This document shows, one piece after another, positions 17,264-25,219 of a stretch of 64,000 nucleotides of DNA; positions within the stretch are counted from its first letter, which is position 1; each line of letters starts with the position of its first letter. Made by a program: the position numbers and the translations under genes. This DNA comes from a virus, in IMG/VR virus record IMGVR_UViG_3300021067_000006, positions 1-64,000 of that record; one strand, written 5' to 3'. The notes beneath the pieces were generated by a model. The model had not been told where the DNA came from, did no database searches, and worked only from the letters and a program-made list of their open reading frames with translations.

Positions 17264-18000
17264 GGCCCGCCCTTCGCGTCGACGACCCAGAGGTCGACGC
17301 CGGTCGCGACCCACGCCTCAGACGCCAGCGCGAAGCCGCCGCGGCCCCACGCGCGGCCCCACGAATTGAGCAGCCGGAACGTGCCGTCGGCGTCGTAGCC
17401 AACGAGCACCACTGCATGCCCGCCGATGCTCTCCACTTCGGGCTCGACGACGGCACCGACGTTGTCGACGAACCGTGGACCAACCTGCCAGCCGCCGACG
17501 ACGGGATGCCCCTCGGCAAGCGCGCGGCGCACCGCGTTCGGTTCGCCCGACGGTAGCCGGTAGTAGCCGCGCGCGCCGCGAAGGTCGTGCGCCGATCGGA
17601 ACGCGCCGATCGGCGGCTGCCTACTCACGAGCTCCGCGGCGAACGGCCAAGCCGTCTCTGCCGCGATACCGAACCGCACAGCCGCGGCGGCGCCGCTCCG
17701 GAGATAGCTCCCGAAGTCGCCGCCCGTGTGCCCGTTCCACTCGGCGCGACCCGTGAAGTAGCTGAACAGCGCGCTGAGCTCGGGGCAACGCCGGCCGTGC
17801 GTGAGCATCGAAAGCCGCACAGCCTGCGCCCATGCCTGCCCGGTGCAAGAATTGGTGAGACCCTGGTCGCGCGCGAACACCGCCGGATGCGAGACGTCGG
17901 CGCTCGGCGGCGGCGGTGAATCGGCGAGATGGCCGATCAGCAGCCGCAACGGACGGTCGCGTTCGTCCTCGGGGTCGACAAGATAGCCGAGCCCTCTCAC
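17260..18000 (-). CDS. Papain-like cysteine protease
   Basis: 246 aa from GTG 18000 (GTGA overlap). The papain (peptidase C1) catalytic set is complete: oxyanion Gln and nucleophile Cys in DQGLTNSCTGQAWA (Cys near residue 51), His in GGHAVVLVGYD (near 195), Asn in LLNSWGRAWGRGGF (near 212). There is no clear signal peptide; the start (GLGYLVDPEDERDRPLRLLI) resembles the propeptide-like beginning of bacterial C1 enzymes. It lies between lipoprotein genes; targets could be host envelope or regulatory proteins, or phage structural proteins. Confidence 0.75.
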   Translation of the reverse strand: MRGLGYLVDPEDERDRPLRLLIGHLADSPPPPSADVSHPAVFARDQGLTNSCTGQAWAQAVRLSMLTHGRRCPELSALFSYFTGRAEWNGHTGGDFGSYLRSGAAAAVRFGIAAETAWPFAAELVSRQPPIGAFRSAHDLRGARGYYRLPSGEPNAVRRALAEGHPVVGGWQVGPRFVDNVGAVVEPEVESIGGHAVVLVGYDADGTFRLLNSWGRAWGRGGFALASEAWVATGVDLWVVDAKGGP

Positions 18001-18284
18001 GGCAGCTTCACCTCGAACTCGACGCGCTGCACAACGAGCACCACGCGAGCCGCGATGTGCTTCCACTCGAGCTCACCGAGCGAACCGCGCGGGAACGTTC
18101 CGCCCTGCGGCACGCCCTCGGCCTGCAGGTACAGCACCGCGAACTCGGCGAGCCCAAAGCCACCACGCTCGGCGAGCCGCTCGAGCGACTGCTCGGTGCC
18201 GTACCGGGCAGAATAGGCGCGATACGCCTGCTCCGCCGCAGCCCACGGCACCGAGCCAACCCCTTGAATGGGGAACCGCTTCAC
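17997..18284 (-). CDS. Hypothetical protein
   Basis: 95 aa from GTG 18284, which overlaps the upstream lipoprotein stop as GTGA. It has a helical segment (AAEQAYRAYSARYGTEQSLE), then GGFGLAEFAVLYLQ and a C-terminal strand (ARVVLVVQRVEFEVKLP). Common in phages as a small protein next to lysis genes; I cannot assign a function. Confidence 0.55.
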   Translation of the reverse strand: MKRFPIQGVGSVPWAAAEQAYRAYSARYGTEQSLERLAERGGFGLAEFAVLYLQAEGVPQGGTFPRGSLGELEWKHIAARVVLVVQRVEFEVKLP

Positions 18285-18640
18285 GGCTCCGGCTCGACGC
18301 TCGGCTCGGTGCCGACGAGGTCGAGCGCCGCTCGAGCGCGCTGCGACAGCTCGACCTGCTCCGACGCCGCGCCGACGCGCGTGCCCACGCGGAACAGATC
18401 GTCGAGCACGCACGCGACGACCTCAGCGCCGTGCTGGCGCGCGAGCTCATCGAGCGACGGCCGATCGGCGCCGCGCTCGAGCACGTCGACTACGCGCCTG
18501 AGCACGTCCGCCGCCGGCGCCGCCGCGCACTTCGCAGCCCGCGGCCAGTCGACGCCGCCCTGCCCGTTGCAGGACGTGAGCGCGAGCGCGGTCGCGATGA
18601 GCGGCAGCGTCGAGCGCACGAAAGCGAAACGCGTCCTCAT
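18281..18640 (-). CDS. Lipoprotein
   Basis: 119 aa with a classical signal: MRTRF, a hydrophobic stretch LPLIATALALTSC and Cys at residue 24 (lipobox LTSC). The mature part is helical (ADVLRRVVDVLERGA...) with two more Cys and an acidic Pro end (VEPEP). ATGA overlap with the upstream gene. Within the lysis cluster it could be an outer-membrane spanin subunit or an exclusion lipoprotein; the sequence does not decide. Confidence 0.6.
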   Translation of the reverse strand: MRTRFAFVRSTLPLIATALALTSCNGQGGVDWPRAAKCAAAPAADVLRRVVDVLERGADRPSLDELARQHGAEVVACVLDDLFRVGTRVGAASEQVELSQRARAALDLVGTEPSVEPEP

Positions 18641-19260
18641 CGGTCCTTACGCGCGCGGTGCTGCGCCTCGCCTTCCCGCTCGGCGCGGTTGCGGGTTTCG
18701 TGCGGCGTCTGACCTTCCTGCACCGGGATCGGCGGGGAGCCCGGACCCTCGTTCGTCACGTTGCGGCCCGTGTAATCCGGCTCGAGTGGACCCGACGGCT
18801 GCTGCGTCTCGCCGCCCTCGGCGCGCTTCGTGACCGCCGCCGTCTGCGTCTGCTCCGACTCGGCGAGCGCAGCGAGCGTGCTACGCGCGTCGGCGTCGCC
18901 GCCTTGAGCTCGACGCTGCAGATCCGCGCGGCCCTTGTCGTCGAGCTCGAGCGGCTTGTCGAGCATCGCGAGGCGCTTCGACGCCACGACGTCGCCGCCC
19001 TGCGCACGCTTCTGCAGCTCTTCGCGCAGCGCCGCCTTCTGCTTCTCGGCCTGATCGCCCTGCTGCTGCCCGCCCTGCTGCTGCTCGGGCGGCTTCGACT
19101 CTTCGGGCTTCTCGTTCTCGCCGAGCAGCTTCGCCTCGAGGTCGTTGTTTTCCTCGTCGTTGTTCGCCTTGACCCAAGCCTCGGCGTCCTCTTTCGGACC
19201 ATCGATCTGATGAACAGCGACCGCGCCCGTCTTCTTGTTTTTCAGCTGAACTCGATTCAT
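18637..19260 (-). CDS. Acidic Gln-rich hypothetical protein
   Basis: 207 aa starting MNRVQLKNKKTGAVAVHQID at ATG 19260. The first about 40 residues look like a small folded domain (AEAWVKANNDEENNDLEAKL), followed by low-complexity Gln/Gly-rich spacers and two similar units: LQKRAQGGD-VVASKRLAML and LQRRAQGGD-ADARSTLAAL. These are Sel1-like tetratricopeptide-style half repeats. The longer upstream frame is shadow. Unknown function. Confidence 0.5.
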   Translation of the reverse strand: MNRVQLKNKKTGAVAVHQIDGPKEDAEAWVKANNDEENNDLEAKLLGENEKPEESKPPEQQQGGQQQGDQAEKQKAALREELQKRAQGGDVVASKRLAMLDKPLELDDKGRADLQRRAQGGDADARSTLAALAESEQTQTAAVTKRAEGGETQQPSGPLEPDYTGRNVTNEGPGSPPIPVQEGQTPHETRNRAEREGEAQHRARKDR

Positions 19261-19306
19261 GGGAGCCCTCACGGTTTTGATGCGTGTGCCCCACGACCGT
19301 AGCAGC

Positions 19307-19684
19307 TCAGCGGCGCCGCTTGCGGTGCTTTTCGGCGAGCCTCGAAACCTTACCGTTAGCCGGCACGACGAACGGTGCGAAGCGCTCAGGACCCTCGACG
19401 CGACGCCAGTACCGCGCCCCCGGCATGAGGTCGCGTTCGGTGTACGGCCCGAGCGGTCCACGGTGCTGCACGGCAGAGAGGTCGTCGGGTCCGATGTCCT
19501 CGCCACCGCTGCCAGTCGCTCCCTCGGATCGCAACGCGGCGATGCCAATCTCGCGCGCGTCGAACCACAGCCGCGCGAGCACGAGCACGCCTTCGCCGGT
19601 GCCGCGCACGACCACCCGCCACAGCACCGGCGTCGCCTCAGGTGCAGCGAGCTCGCGGCGGTGCGCCGCCTTGCCCTTGCTCAT
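19307..19684 (-). CDS. Small beta-rich protein
   Basis: 125 aa starting MSKGKAAHRRELAA, ATGA overlap with the upstream gene. Strands VLWRVVVRGTGEGVLVLARL and a basic C-terminus (RLAEKHRKRRR). No family recognised. It may be virion-associated, since tail fibre-like and decoration-like genes lie nearby. Confidence 0.5.
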   Translation of the reverse strand: MSKGKAAHRRELAAPEATPVLWRVVVRGTGEGVLVLARLWFDAREIGIAALRSEGATGSGGEDIGPDDLSAVQHRGPLGPYTERDLMPGARYWRRVEGPERFAPFVVPANGKVSRLAEKHRKRRR

Positions 19685-20223
19685 CGCACCGCCGAGAACG
19701 TAGAGACCGCCGACCAGCACGCCACGACACCACGCGCCACGACGTGCAGCCTGAGCGCGAGGAAGCCGGACGCCGCCGACTGACAGCGCGACACGCCGCG
19801 CACGAGCGTGTTCTCGGGCAGCACGGGCGCCGCGCGCTTCGCGTTCTCGACCACGGTCAGCCCCGCCGACACCGCGCTCGGCGTGCCCGTGTCGGCAACG
19901 AGGCGCACCGAGTCGAGCACAGCATCAGGCGCCACGGCACGGAACCGCACGGCCCAATGCAGATCGACGATACCTTCGCCGATCTGAATCGCCATCGGGC
20001 AGCCGCGCTCGCCGGCGAGACGGTCGAACGACCAACCGTTGTCACCGCCCCACCCACGCCGCACGTAACCGCCGAGCGACCAGTCGCTGAGCGCTCGCAC
20101 GTCGACGGGCAGCAGCACCGCACCGATGCTCTCGAGCCGCGTGAACGCGAGGCGAGCGCCGCTCAGGACGAGCTCGCCTTCGCGGTGCGGTTCGGTCGGA
20201 TGTTCTGCAATCACGTAGTTCAT
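19681..20223 (-). CDS. Unrecognised 180-aa protein
   Basis: Starts MNYVIAEHPTEPHREGEL; ATGA overlap with the upstream gene. Beta-rich with IQIGEGIVDLHWAVRFRAVA and a hydrophobic end (ALRLHVVARGVVACWSAVST) that could contact membrane. It is in a four-gene coupled run (20675 down to 18281). No function recognised. Confidence 0.5.
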   Translation of the reverse strand: MNYVIAEHPTEPHREGELVLSGARLAFTRLESIGAVLLPVDVRALSDWSLGGYVRRGWGGDNGWSFDRLAGERGCPMAIQIGEGIVDLHWAVRFRAVAPDAVLDSVRLVADTGTPSAVSAGLTVVENAKRAAPVLPENTLVRGVSRCQSAASGFLALRLHVVARGVVACWSAVSTFSAVR

Positions 20224-20675
20224 TCGAATCCCTTCACGAGCTTGGCGAGCGCATCGCCGGCAAACCCTTGCTCAGCGAGCAGCGCCCGGATCTTCTCGGC
20301 GAGCACGACGTCGGAACTGCCGGTAACCGCGACCGCGACACTGCGCAGCAGCGCGCGCTTCTCGCCGTTGATCCGCTGGCACTCGGCGATCAGCTGCCGC
20401 GATTCGCAGTCGTGCACCGCGTTCTCGTCGTGCACCGCGTGAACGACCGTGCGGTACCCGGGCCGATGCTCGACCTTCGCGACACGAAGCGCGTCGATGC
20501 AAGGCGGTTCGGCGTCGAGCTGATAGGACCGCACGAACGCGGAAAGCTCGACGCCTTCCAAGTTGACCGTGTCACCAACGCGCGGCAGCTCACCGTCGAT
20601 GTCGAGCAGGAAGCACCAGCTTTCGGCAACGTCACCGCCGAGCTCGCGCGGCCATCGCAGCGTGTACTTCGCCAT
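20220..20675 (-). CDS. Hypothetical protein
   Basis: 151 aa starting MAKYTLRWPRELGGDVAESW at ATG 20675. CATCAT lies 8 nt upstream, so this is likely the first gene of a coupled set with its own promoter. The N-terminal part is beta-rich (GDTVNLEGVELSAFVRSYQL), then helical (KIRALLAEQGFAGDALAKLV). No family recognised. Confidence 0.55.
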   Translation of the reverse strand: MAKYTLRWPRELGGDVAESWCFLLDIDGELPRVGDTVNLEGVELSAFVRSYQLDAEPPCIDALRVAKVEHRPGYRTVVHAVHDENAVHDCESRQLIAECQRINGEKRALLRSVAVAVTGSSDVVLAEKIRALLAEQGFAGDALAKLVKGFE

Positions 20676-20703
20676 CGCCGACGATGATGCCGGCGCTGCT
20701 CGC

Positions 20704-21009
20704 TCAGGCCTTGTCGTCCATGTGCGGCTTGACGACCGTCGTGCTCGCGGGCGGCGCCGTCGGCGGAAGCGGCAGCGACGGGTCGCGCGACGTCGCCGGC
20801 AGCCGCTTGCGGAACAGCAGCGACAGCGCCTGCAGCAGCATCCAGGGGTCAAGCCCGAGCGCGCGCATCGCCTTGAGCAGTGCGGCGAGCCGCGGCTTGC
20901 TCTCCGCCCACGCGTCGATCTGGCTCTTGCGAGCGACGAGCAAGCTGATGACGCCGAGCGCGGCGTAACAGCCGACCGCGATGGCGAGCGTCTGCAGCTC
21001 TTCGTTCAC
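20704..21009 (-). CDS. Holin-like membrane protein
   Basis: 101 aa from GTG 21009 (GTGA overlap). The first 28 residues form one membrane helix (TLAIAVGCYAALGVISLLVA); then DAWAESKPRLAALLKAMRAL and GLDPWMLLQALSLLFRKRLP, an amphipathic region, and a disordered Pro-rich tail. One TM helix plus this K-P-R-L-A segment is common in proteins annotated as phage holins or membrane anchors. Likely lysis-related; two holin-like genes in one window may act as holin and antiholin. Confidence 0.5.
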   Translation of the reverse strand: MNEELQTLAIAVGCYAALGVISLLVARKSQIDAWAESKPRLAALLKAMRALGLDPWMLLQALSLLFRKRLPATSRDPSLPLPPTAPPASTTVVKPHMDDKA

Positions 21010-21560
21010 AGCCGGCCGAGCTCCGCGATCTCCCAGTTAGTGCCGTCGAACTCGGCTGTCACGAATCCGGGAACGCTCACCGGCAGCGTGACGAGAGTGC
21101 CCGCCGCCGGCCCGCCGTTGATGAATGCGTACGTGAACGCGCCCGCGTCGAGCCGCGTGACCGTGATGCGCGCGCCGCGCTTCGGCGCGGGCGTCCCCGC
21201 GACGCCGAACGTGAGCGCGCGGTTCGCCGACAGCGTCGCCGCAGGCAGCACGCGTCGCCGGCCTTCCGCCCACTGAATCGTCGCGTCAGCGTTCGTCAGG
21301 TTCGCGCCCTTCTGCGTCTGATCGGCCGCGCCCGCGAGCGCCGCGAGCATCAGCAACGGGCCCGCGCGGTCGTCGCCGTTGCGCCGGCGCGCCTGCGCTT
21401 CAGCCGCAGCATCAGCGACGAAACCGTTGTTTTCGTGCACGAGCACGCCGCCAGCGCCGCGGATGTCCGCGACGTTCTCGACGGCATCGTCGATGAGCGA
21501 CCCCGCATAGAGCCTGCTCGTTCCGACTGCCACGTTGTTGACCAGGTAGAAGCGTGCCAT
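21006..21560 (-). CDS. Possible tail fibre or surface protein
   Basis: 184 aa starting MARFYLVNNVAVGTSRLYAG. The C-terminal end (VSVPGFVTAEFDGTNWEIAE) has the G-x-x-x-AEFDGTNW pattern frequent in phage fibre tips and particle adhesion proteins, and the middle TLSANRALTFGVAGTP has the repeat-like turn of fibre shafts. Size suggests a short fibre or accessory surface protein. Context is mixed with lysis genes. Confidence 0.5.
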   Translation of the reverse strand: MARFYLVNNVAVGTSRLYAGSLIDDAVENVADIRGAGGVLVHENNGFVADAAAEAQARRRNGDDRAGPLLMLAALAGAADQTQKGANLTNADATIQWAEGRRRVLPAATLSANRALTFGVAGTPAPKRGARITVTRLDAGAFTYAFINGGPAAGTLVTLPVSVPGFVTAEFDGTNWEIAELGRL

Positions 21561-21606
21561 CTCGGCCCCAGCCTGGCACGGGGAGACCGGCCGGCGCCAG
21601 CCCCCC

Positions 21607-22170
21607 TCACCGCCCGGGCTTGCGCTTCGCCGCCTTGGCGCTCGGCTTGGCTTTCGCCTTGACCTTCCCTCGGCGCTCGAGCGCCATGTCGCGCTTCGTT
21701 TTCCGCAGCACCACAGGTCGCGCAGGCCGCGGTTTGGAATCGCGCGGTTCCATACCGAGGCTCCGCTCGAGCGCCGGCTCGAGCTCGTCGTCGGGCGTCG
21801 GCCGAGCCCGCCCCGTCTGCAGCCTGAGCATCACGCTCCACACGTCGTGCAGCGAGTCGAGATAGCTGTCGTCGAGCGGAGAACCGTTCCGCTCGACGGC
21901 GACCGCGCCCTTGAAGTTGGGGTAGTCGATGCCGAGCACAAGCCTGTACAGCGTCAGCGCGACCGTGCGCGACTTCAGCTCGATGCGAAAGCGATAGTCG
22001 GCGCCCGGCGTCTCAGCGATCACGAGCGCATCGAACATCGTCGAATGAGCCTTCGCACGATGCAGCAGCCGCTCGAGATGCAGCCGCACGCGCGAACGAA
22101 CGATCAGCGTCTCGGGTTTGTCGCGATGCGCAACGACGGAGAAGAAACCGAACGTCGTAAAGAACCACAT
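21607..22170 (-). CDS. Conserved protein with basic tail
   Basis: 187 aa starting MWFFTTFGFFSVVAHRDKPE, an N-terminus I associate with a widespread family of small bacterial and phage proteins of unknown function. The first about 135 residues are compact (VRSRVRLHLERLLHRA, YRFRIELKSRTVALTLYRLV). The last 45 residues are Lys/Arg/Ala-rich and include the 22-bp palindrome in frame. CATCAT lies 6 nt before the ATG. The basic tail might bind nucleic acid or be an added non-conserved extension. Confidence 0.55.
   Translation of the reverse strand: MWFFTTFGFFSVVAHRDKPETLIVRSRVRLHLERLLHRAKAHSTMFDALVIAETPGADYRFRIELKSRTVALTLYRLVLGIDYPNFKGAVAVERNGSPLDDSYLDSLHDVWSVMLRLQTGRARPTPDDELEPALERSLGMEPRDSKPRPARPVVLRKTKRDMALERRGKVKAKAKPSAKAAKRKPGR
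21733..21754. repeat. 22-bp palindrome, copy 2
   Basis: TTTGGAAT, CGCGCG, GTTCCATA. Inside the gene 21607-22170, where it encodes part of the C-terminal extension. Confidence 0.6.
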
Positions 22171-22174
22171 GGCC

Positions 22175-22966
22175 TCATGATGCGTCGAGCTGCATCCCGC
22201 GCTCGATCGCCCTGAGCGCGCCCTGCCGCCACTCGAGCGCGTACTCGACGCAATTCGCGCAGGTCTTGTGTGTGTGCCCGGGAAGCGGCGGGTTCCTCAG
22301 CGCGTTCTGCGACCACGCGAGCGAGTCGGCCGACGCGATGAAACGCGCCGTCGTCTCGAGCCCGCGCAGCTTGAAGCCGAACGCATGGATCCGAACTCCG
22401 CTCGACGCGAGCCCCGCGATAGCGCCGCCCACGCTGCCCATTCCCTGCCGCCTGCAGACGCTACCGATGCCGACGAGCGGCACGCGGTCGAGCTCAACGC
22501 CGGCGCGCGCGTAGTCATCGGCGTGGTGCCAGTAGTCGCCGAGCGAGTAGCCCTGCACGACCGGAATCCACGGCAGCTCGGGCGCGAGCGAGCAGAGCTC
22601 AAGGTAGTTCTCGATCGTGCGGCGCTGATGCTCGGCGACGCTCAGCCCGGTGCCCGCGAACCGTTGCCGCCCGACCGTGCCGCCGCCGATGATCGCCGGC
22701 TCGCACATCCAGTCCTGCGGCGCGGCGAACGCGAGCATCCCAATCTCGTCGCGGTACCGCCGCACCTCGGCCGCGTACTCCGCCGGCGTGAGCGTCCAGC
22801 GCCCGTGTAGCTGCAGCTCGGTGAAGCCGCCCGAGTCGAGCGCCCACGGCGCGCTCGCGCGTGGCAACGACCGGCGCTTCGCGAGCGAACGGCGCGAGAC
22901 GAACAGCGGAACGTCGACGCGGCCGAGCCAGTGCGGGTGATGCGTGCCGAGGTAGAAGCAGGTCAC
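22175..22966 (-). CDS. dpdA: DpdA-like 7-deazaguanine DNA transglycosylase
   Basis: 263 aa from GTG 22966 (GTGA overlap). It has the TGT-type core of DpdA proteins: HHPHWLG near the start, ALDSGGFTEL with Asp44, APQDWMCEP with Asp85, GYSLGDYWHH, VPLVGIGSVCRR, IHAFGFKLRG. A C-terminal HTHKTCANC suggests bound zinc. DpdA enzymes exchange guanine in DNA for a 7-deazaguanine precursor, protecting phage DNA from host restriction. No preQ0 synthesis genes were seen in this window, so the base would come from the host or from elsewhere in the genome. Confidence 0.75.
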   Translation of the reverse strand: MTCFYLGTHHPHWLGRVDVPLFVSRRSLAKRRSLPRASAPWALDSGGFTELQLHGRWTLTPAEYAAEVRRYRDEIGMLAFAAPQDWMCEPAIIGGGTVGRQRFAGTGLSVAEHQRRTIENYLELCSLAPELPWIPVVQGYSLGDYWHHADDYARAGVELDRVPLVGIGSVCRRQGMGSVGGAIAGLASSGVRIHAFGFKLRGLETTARFIASADSLAWSQNALRNPPLPGHTHKTCANCVEYALEWRQGALRAIERGMQLDAS

Positions 22967-23361
22967 GAGCGCGTCGGCTCGTCACCGTACAGCTCGGGCG
23001 CGATCTTCTGGCACTCGGCCTGAATCGCCGCCTCGAACTCCATGTGCACGTCTTCGTCGAGCGCCTCGGCCAGCGCAATGAGCTGCTCGCGCGTCAGCTT
23101 CGATGCGATGATGCGCGCGAACTCGACGTACGGATCGACGCCGCACTCGAACACCGCTGCGATCGAATCATTCGGCGCAGCGCTCTCGCTCGGCGCGTCG
23201 GACGCGACGCCCGCGAGAATGCATCCTCTCTCGTGCACGGCCGTGAGCTCTCGGCCGCCGTTGCACTTCATCTCGCAGAACGGACAAAGCCCATCACCGG
23301 CCAGGGCGAGCGCGCGCTCGAGTACCTGTTCGGCGATGGGCTTCTGTGCGGGGGTCGTCAT
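22963..23361 (-). CDS. Zinc-binding hypothetical protein
   Basis: 132 aa starting MTTPAQKPIAEQVLERALAL at ATG 23361. CATCAT is exactly 7 nt before the ATG. GLCPFCEMKCNGG and a later HERGC give CxxC-x-x-C and His/Cys ligands for zinc; the C-terminus is helical (LTREQLIALAEALDED). It immediately precedes dpdA and may be its partner, though the family is unknown. Confidence 0.55.
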   Translation of the reverse strand: MTTPAQKPIAEQVLERALALAGDGLCPFCEMKCNGGRELTAVHERGCILAGVASDAPSESAAPNDSIAAVFECGVDPYVEFARIIASKLTREQLIALAEALDEDVHMEFEAAIQAECQKIAPELYGDEPTRS

Positions 23362-23382
23362 GCCCCCCATGATGCTGGCCGC

Positions 23383-24273
23383 TCAGCGCGTCGGCGTCGC
23401 GCCCGCCTTGCAACCGACGTAGCCCTCGGCGCGCTGCACAGGAACTAGCGCGCCGTTCTGCCCGGCCTGCGTCACGCAGCACTTTCCGAGCAGCGTGCCC
23501 GACGGATCCCACACGCGGTCGAGCTCGTACGTTTGGCAGCCGCCCGTCGTCGTGGTCGGCGGCGCGTTGTCGCCGTCGATGGGGTCGATTGCAGCACGAC
23601 GCCCGCGCACGTCGAACGCAAGGTACGGATTCTCCGTGCCGCCGTACGCGAGCATCCGGTTCCGGATGAGCTCGGGCTTCGCGAGGCGACCGCCGCCCGG
23701 CGCCGCCGTCTTGAACACGAACCGAACGCCGCACTGGTCTTTCGCCTTCGGGCGCGGCCTCTCACTCGACAGCTCGTGGTCGGGCCCGAGCTCGGCCGGG
23801 TGAGTCTTCGCGAGGTACTGCTCGAACGCCTTCTGCCGCGTAACGCCCGACACCAGCGCGGCGCGGAAGCGAACCGGGTCGAACGTCGCCACGTCGATCG
23901 TCTGCGAAGCGTCGGGGTGCTGCAGGCCGAGCAACGCCGTCAGCTGCGGGCAGCCCGCCGGGCGGCAAGCGCCCTTCGCCGACTCCGACAGCACCACGAC
24001 CTCGTACGTCGTACCGGCCGCGCCCGGCGCAGCGACCGTCAAGTCGCGTGCCGGATCCCAGCGCCGCAGCTCACGCGCAGAAGCGAGCGCCACGCCGGCG
24101 AGCGTCGGGTTGACGCCGGTGTCGCTGAAGCAAAGCCGCGGCCCCGGCTCGCAGTCGGCGAGCGCGTCCGTGGTGGTGCCGGCGTCGGTCGGCGGGGGCG
24201 GCTCCGGGTCGCGCGAAGCGCAGGCGAACGGGATGACGAGAACGAGCAGGGAAAACAGAATCTTCTGCAACAT
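23383..24273 (-). CDS. Secreted lipoprotein with disulfide-rich domain
   Basis: 296 aa from ATG 24273. A signal sequence MLQKILFSLLVLVIPFAC with lipobox precedes an acidic Pro/Thr-rich linker and a domain with ten or more Cys. TACGCT lies 7 nt before the ATG, predicting a leaderless mRNA. The linker style (CASRDPEPPPPTDAGTTTDA) is like lipoproteins of Myxococcota, suggesting acquisition from, or adaptation to, such a host. The upstream frame is shadow. A surface exclusion or receptor-blocking role is possible. Confidence 0.65.
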   Translation of the reverse strand: MLQKILFSLLVLVIPFACASRDPEPPPPTDAGTTTDALADCEPGPRLCFSDTGVNPTLAGVALASARELRRWDPARDLTVAAPGAAGTTYEVVVLSESAKGACRPAGCPQLTALLGLQHPDASQTIDVATFDPVRFRAALVSGVTRQKAFEQYLAKTHPAELGPDHELSSERPRPKAKDQCGVRFVFKTAAPGGGRLAKPELIRNRMLAYGGTENPYLAFDVRGRRAAIDPIDGDNAPPTTTTGGCQTYELDRVWDPSGTLLGKCCVTQAGQNGALVPVQRAEGYVGCKAGATPTR

Positions 24274-24310
24274 CGCGCGCAGCGTATCACGGCGCGCGCG
24301 CCGCGCTTGC

Positions 24311-25219
24311 TCACTCCTGCGGCGGCTTCTCGTACTTCGACCACGGAATACCAGGTGGGATACCCGCGGCATCCTCGACGCGGCGCACGCGCGTGTCGAG
24401 GTCGCGCAGCTCTTTGCGTGTGTCCGGGAAGCGTGCTTCGGCTGCATCGAACACGGCTTTCATCTGCTGCGCCTGCCGCTCGTACGCGTTCGGTTCGTGC
24501 CTGCCTTGCCAGTGCCGCGAGTCGCGCACCTCGTCCGGCGTCGGCGCGGTACGGGTCCGGCGCCGCTCGAGCGCATCGCGATGCTGCAGGCGTTCGGCTC
24601 GCATCCGCGTCGCAGTCTCACCACCGACGCCCTCGACCGGCGCCGGTTCGAACGGCAGCTCGGGCAGCAGGGGAACGAGCGCATCGTACGCTCGTTTCGC
24701 GGCGCTGCCGTCGCAACGGTCACGCCGCTGCTCAAGTAAAACCCCACCGATCGCGAGCAACACGACCTCGCCGTGCTCGCGCATGAACGAGGTTAGCGAC
24801 TCGAGCTGCTTGCGAAGCTTCGCGACCTCGCCCTCGAGCCGCGCCTGTTCGTCGAGCGCGCCCTTGACGAGCGCGCTCTCGTCCTCGCTCGCGCGCTGCC
24901 AACCTTCCTCGATGAGCGACGCCTCGACCGCCGCGACACGCGCACGCATCTCCGATCCGAGAAGCTTCCACGGCGACAGCACCGAGCTCTCGAACAGAGA
25001 CTCGAGCGCCGACCAGAGCCGCTGCCCGGTTAACGCTTCTGATCTCGAGGTCTTCTCGCGATCGTACGCGACGTTGATGGCGTCGAGCTTCGCGCGGATC
25101 TTCGCAGCTAATTCCACGCCGAGGTACGGAGCCGGCGCGATTTCGACGCTGTATTCGCGCACGAGCTCGATCGCCAACATGTCGGCCGTCTTCGCACGCT
25201 TCGGTGTGTCGTCGTTCAT
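24311..25219 (-). CDS. Helical protein with central membrane-like segment
   Basis: 302 aa starting MNDDTPKRAKTADMLAIELV; ATGA overlap with the upstream gene decides this start. A predicted coiled coil (LEGEVAKLRKQLESLTSFMR) is followed by VVLLAIGGVLLEQR, then a charged C-terminal half. No enzyme motif. Part of an overlapping chain down from 27634. Confidence 0.55.
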   Translation of the reverse strand: MNDDTPKRAKTADMLAIELVREYSVEIAPAPYLGVELAAKIRAKLDAINVAYDREKTSRSEALTGQRLWSALESLFESSVLSPWKLLGSEMRARVAAVEASLIEEGWQRASEDESALVKGALDEQARLEGEVAKLRKQLESLTSFMREHGEVVLLAIGGVLLEQRRDRCDGSAAKRAYDALVPLLPELPFEPAPVEGVGGETATRMRAERLQHRDALERRRTRTAPTPDEVRDSRHWQGRHEPNAYERQAQQMKAVFDAAEARFPDTRKELRDLDTRVRRVEDAAGIPPGIPWSKYEKPPQE

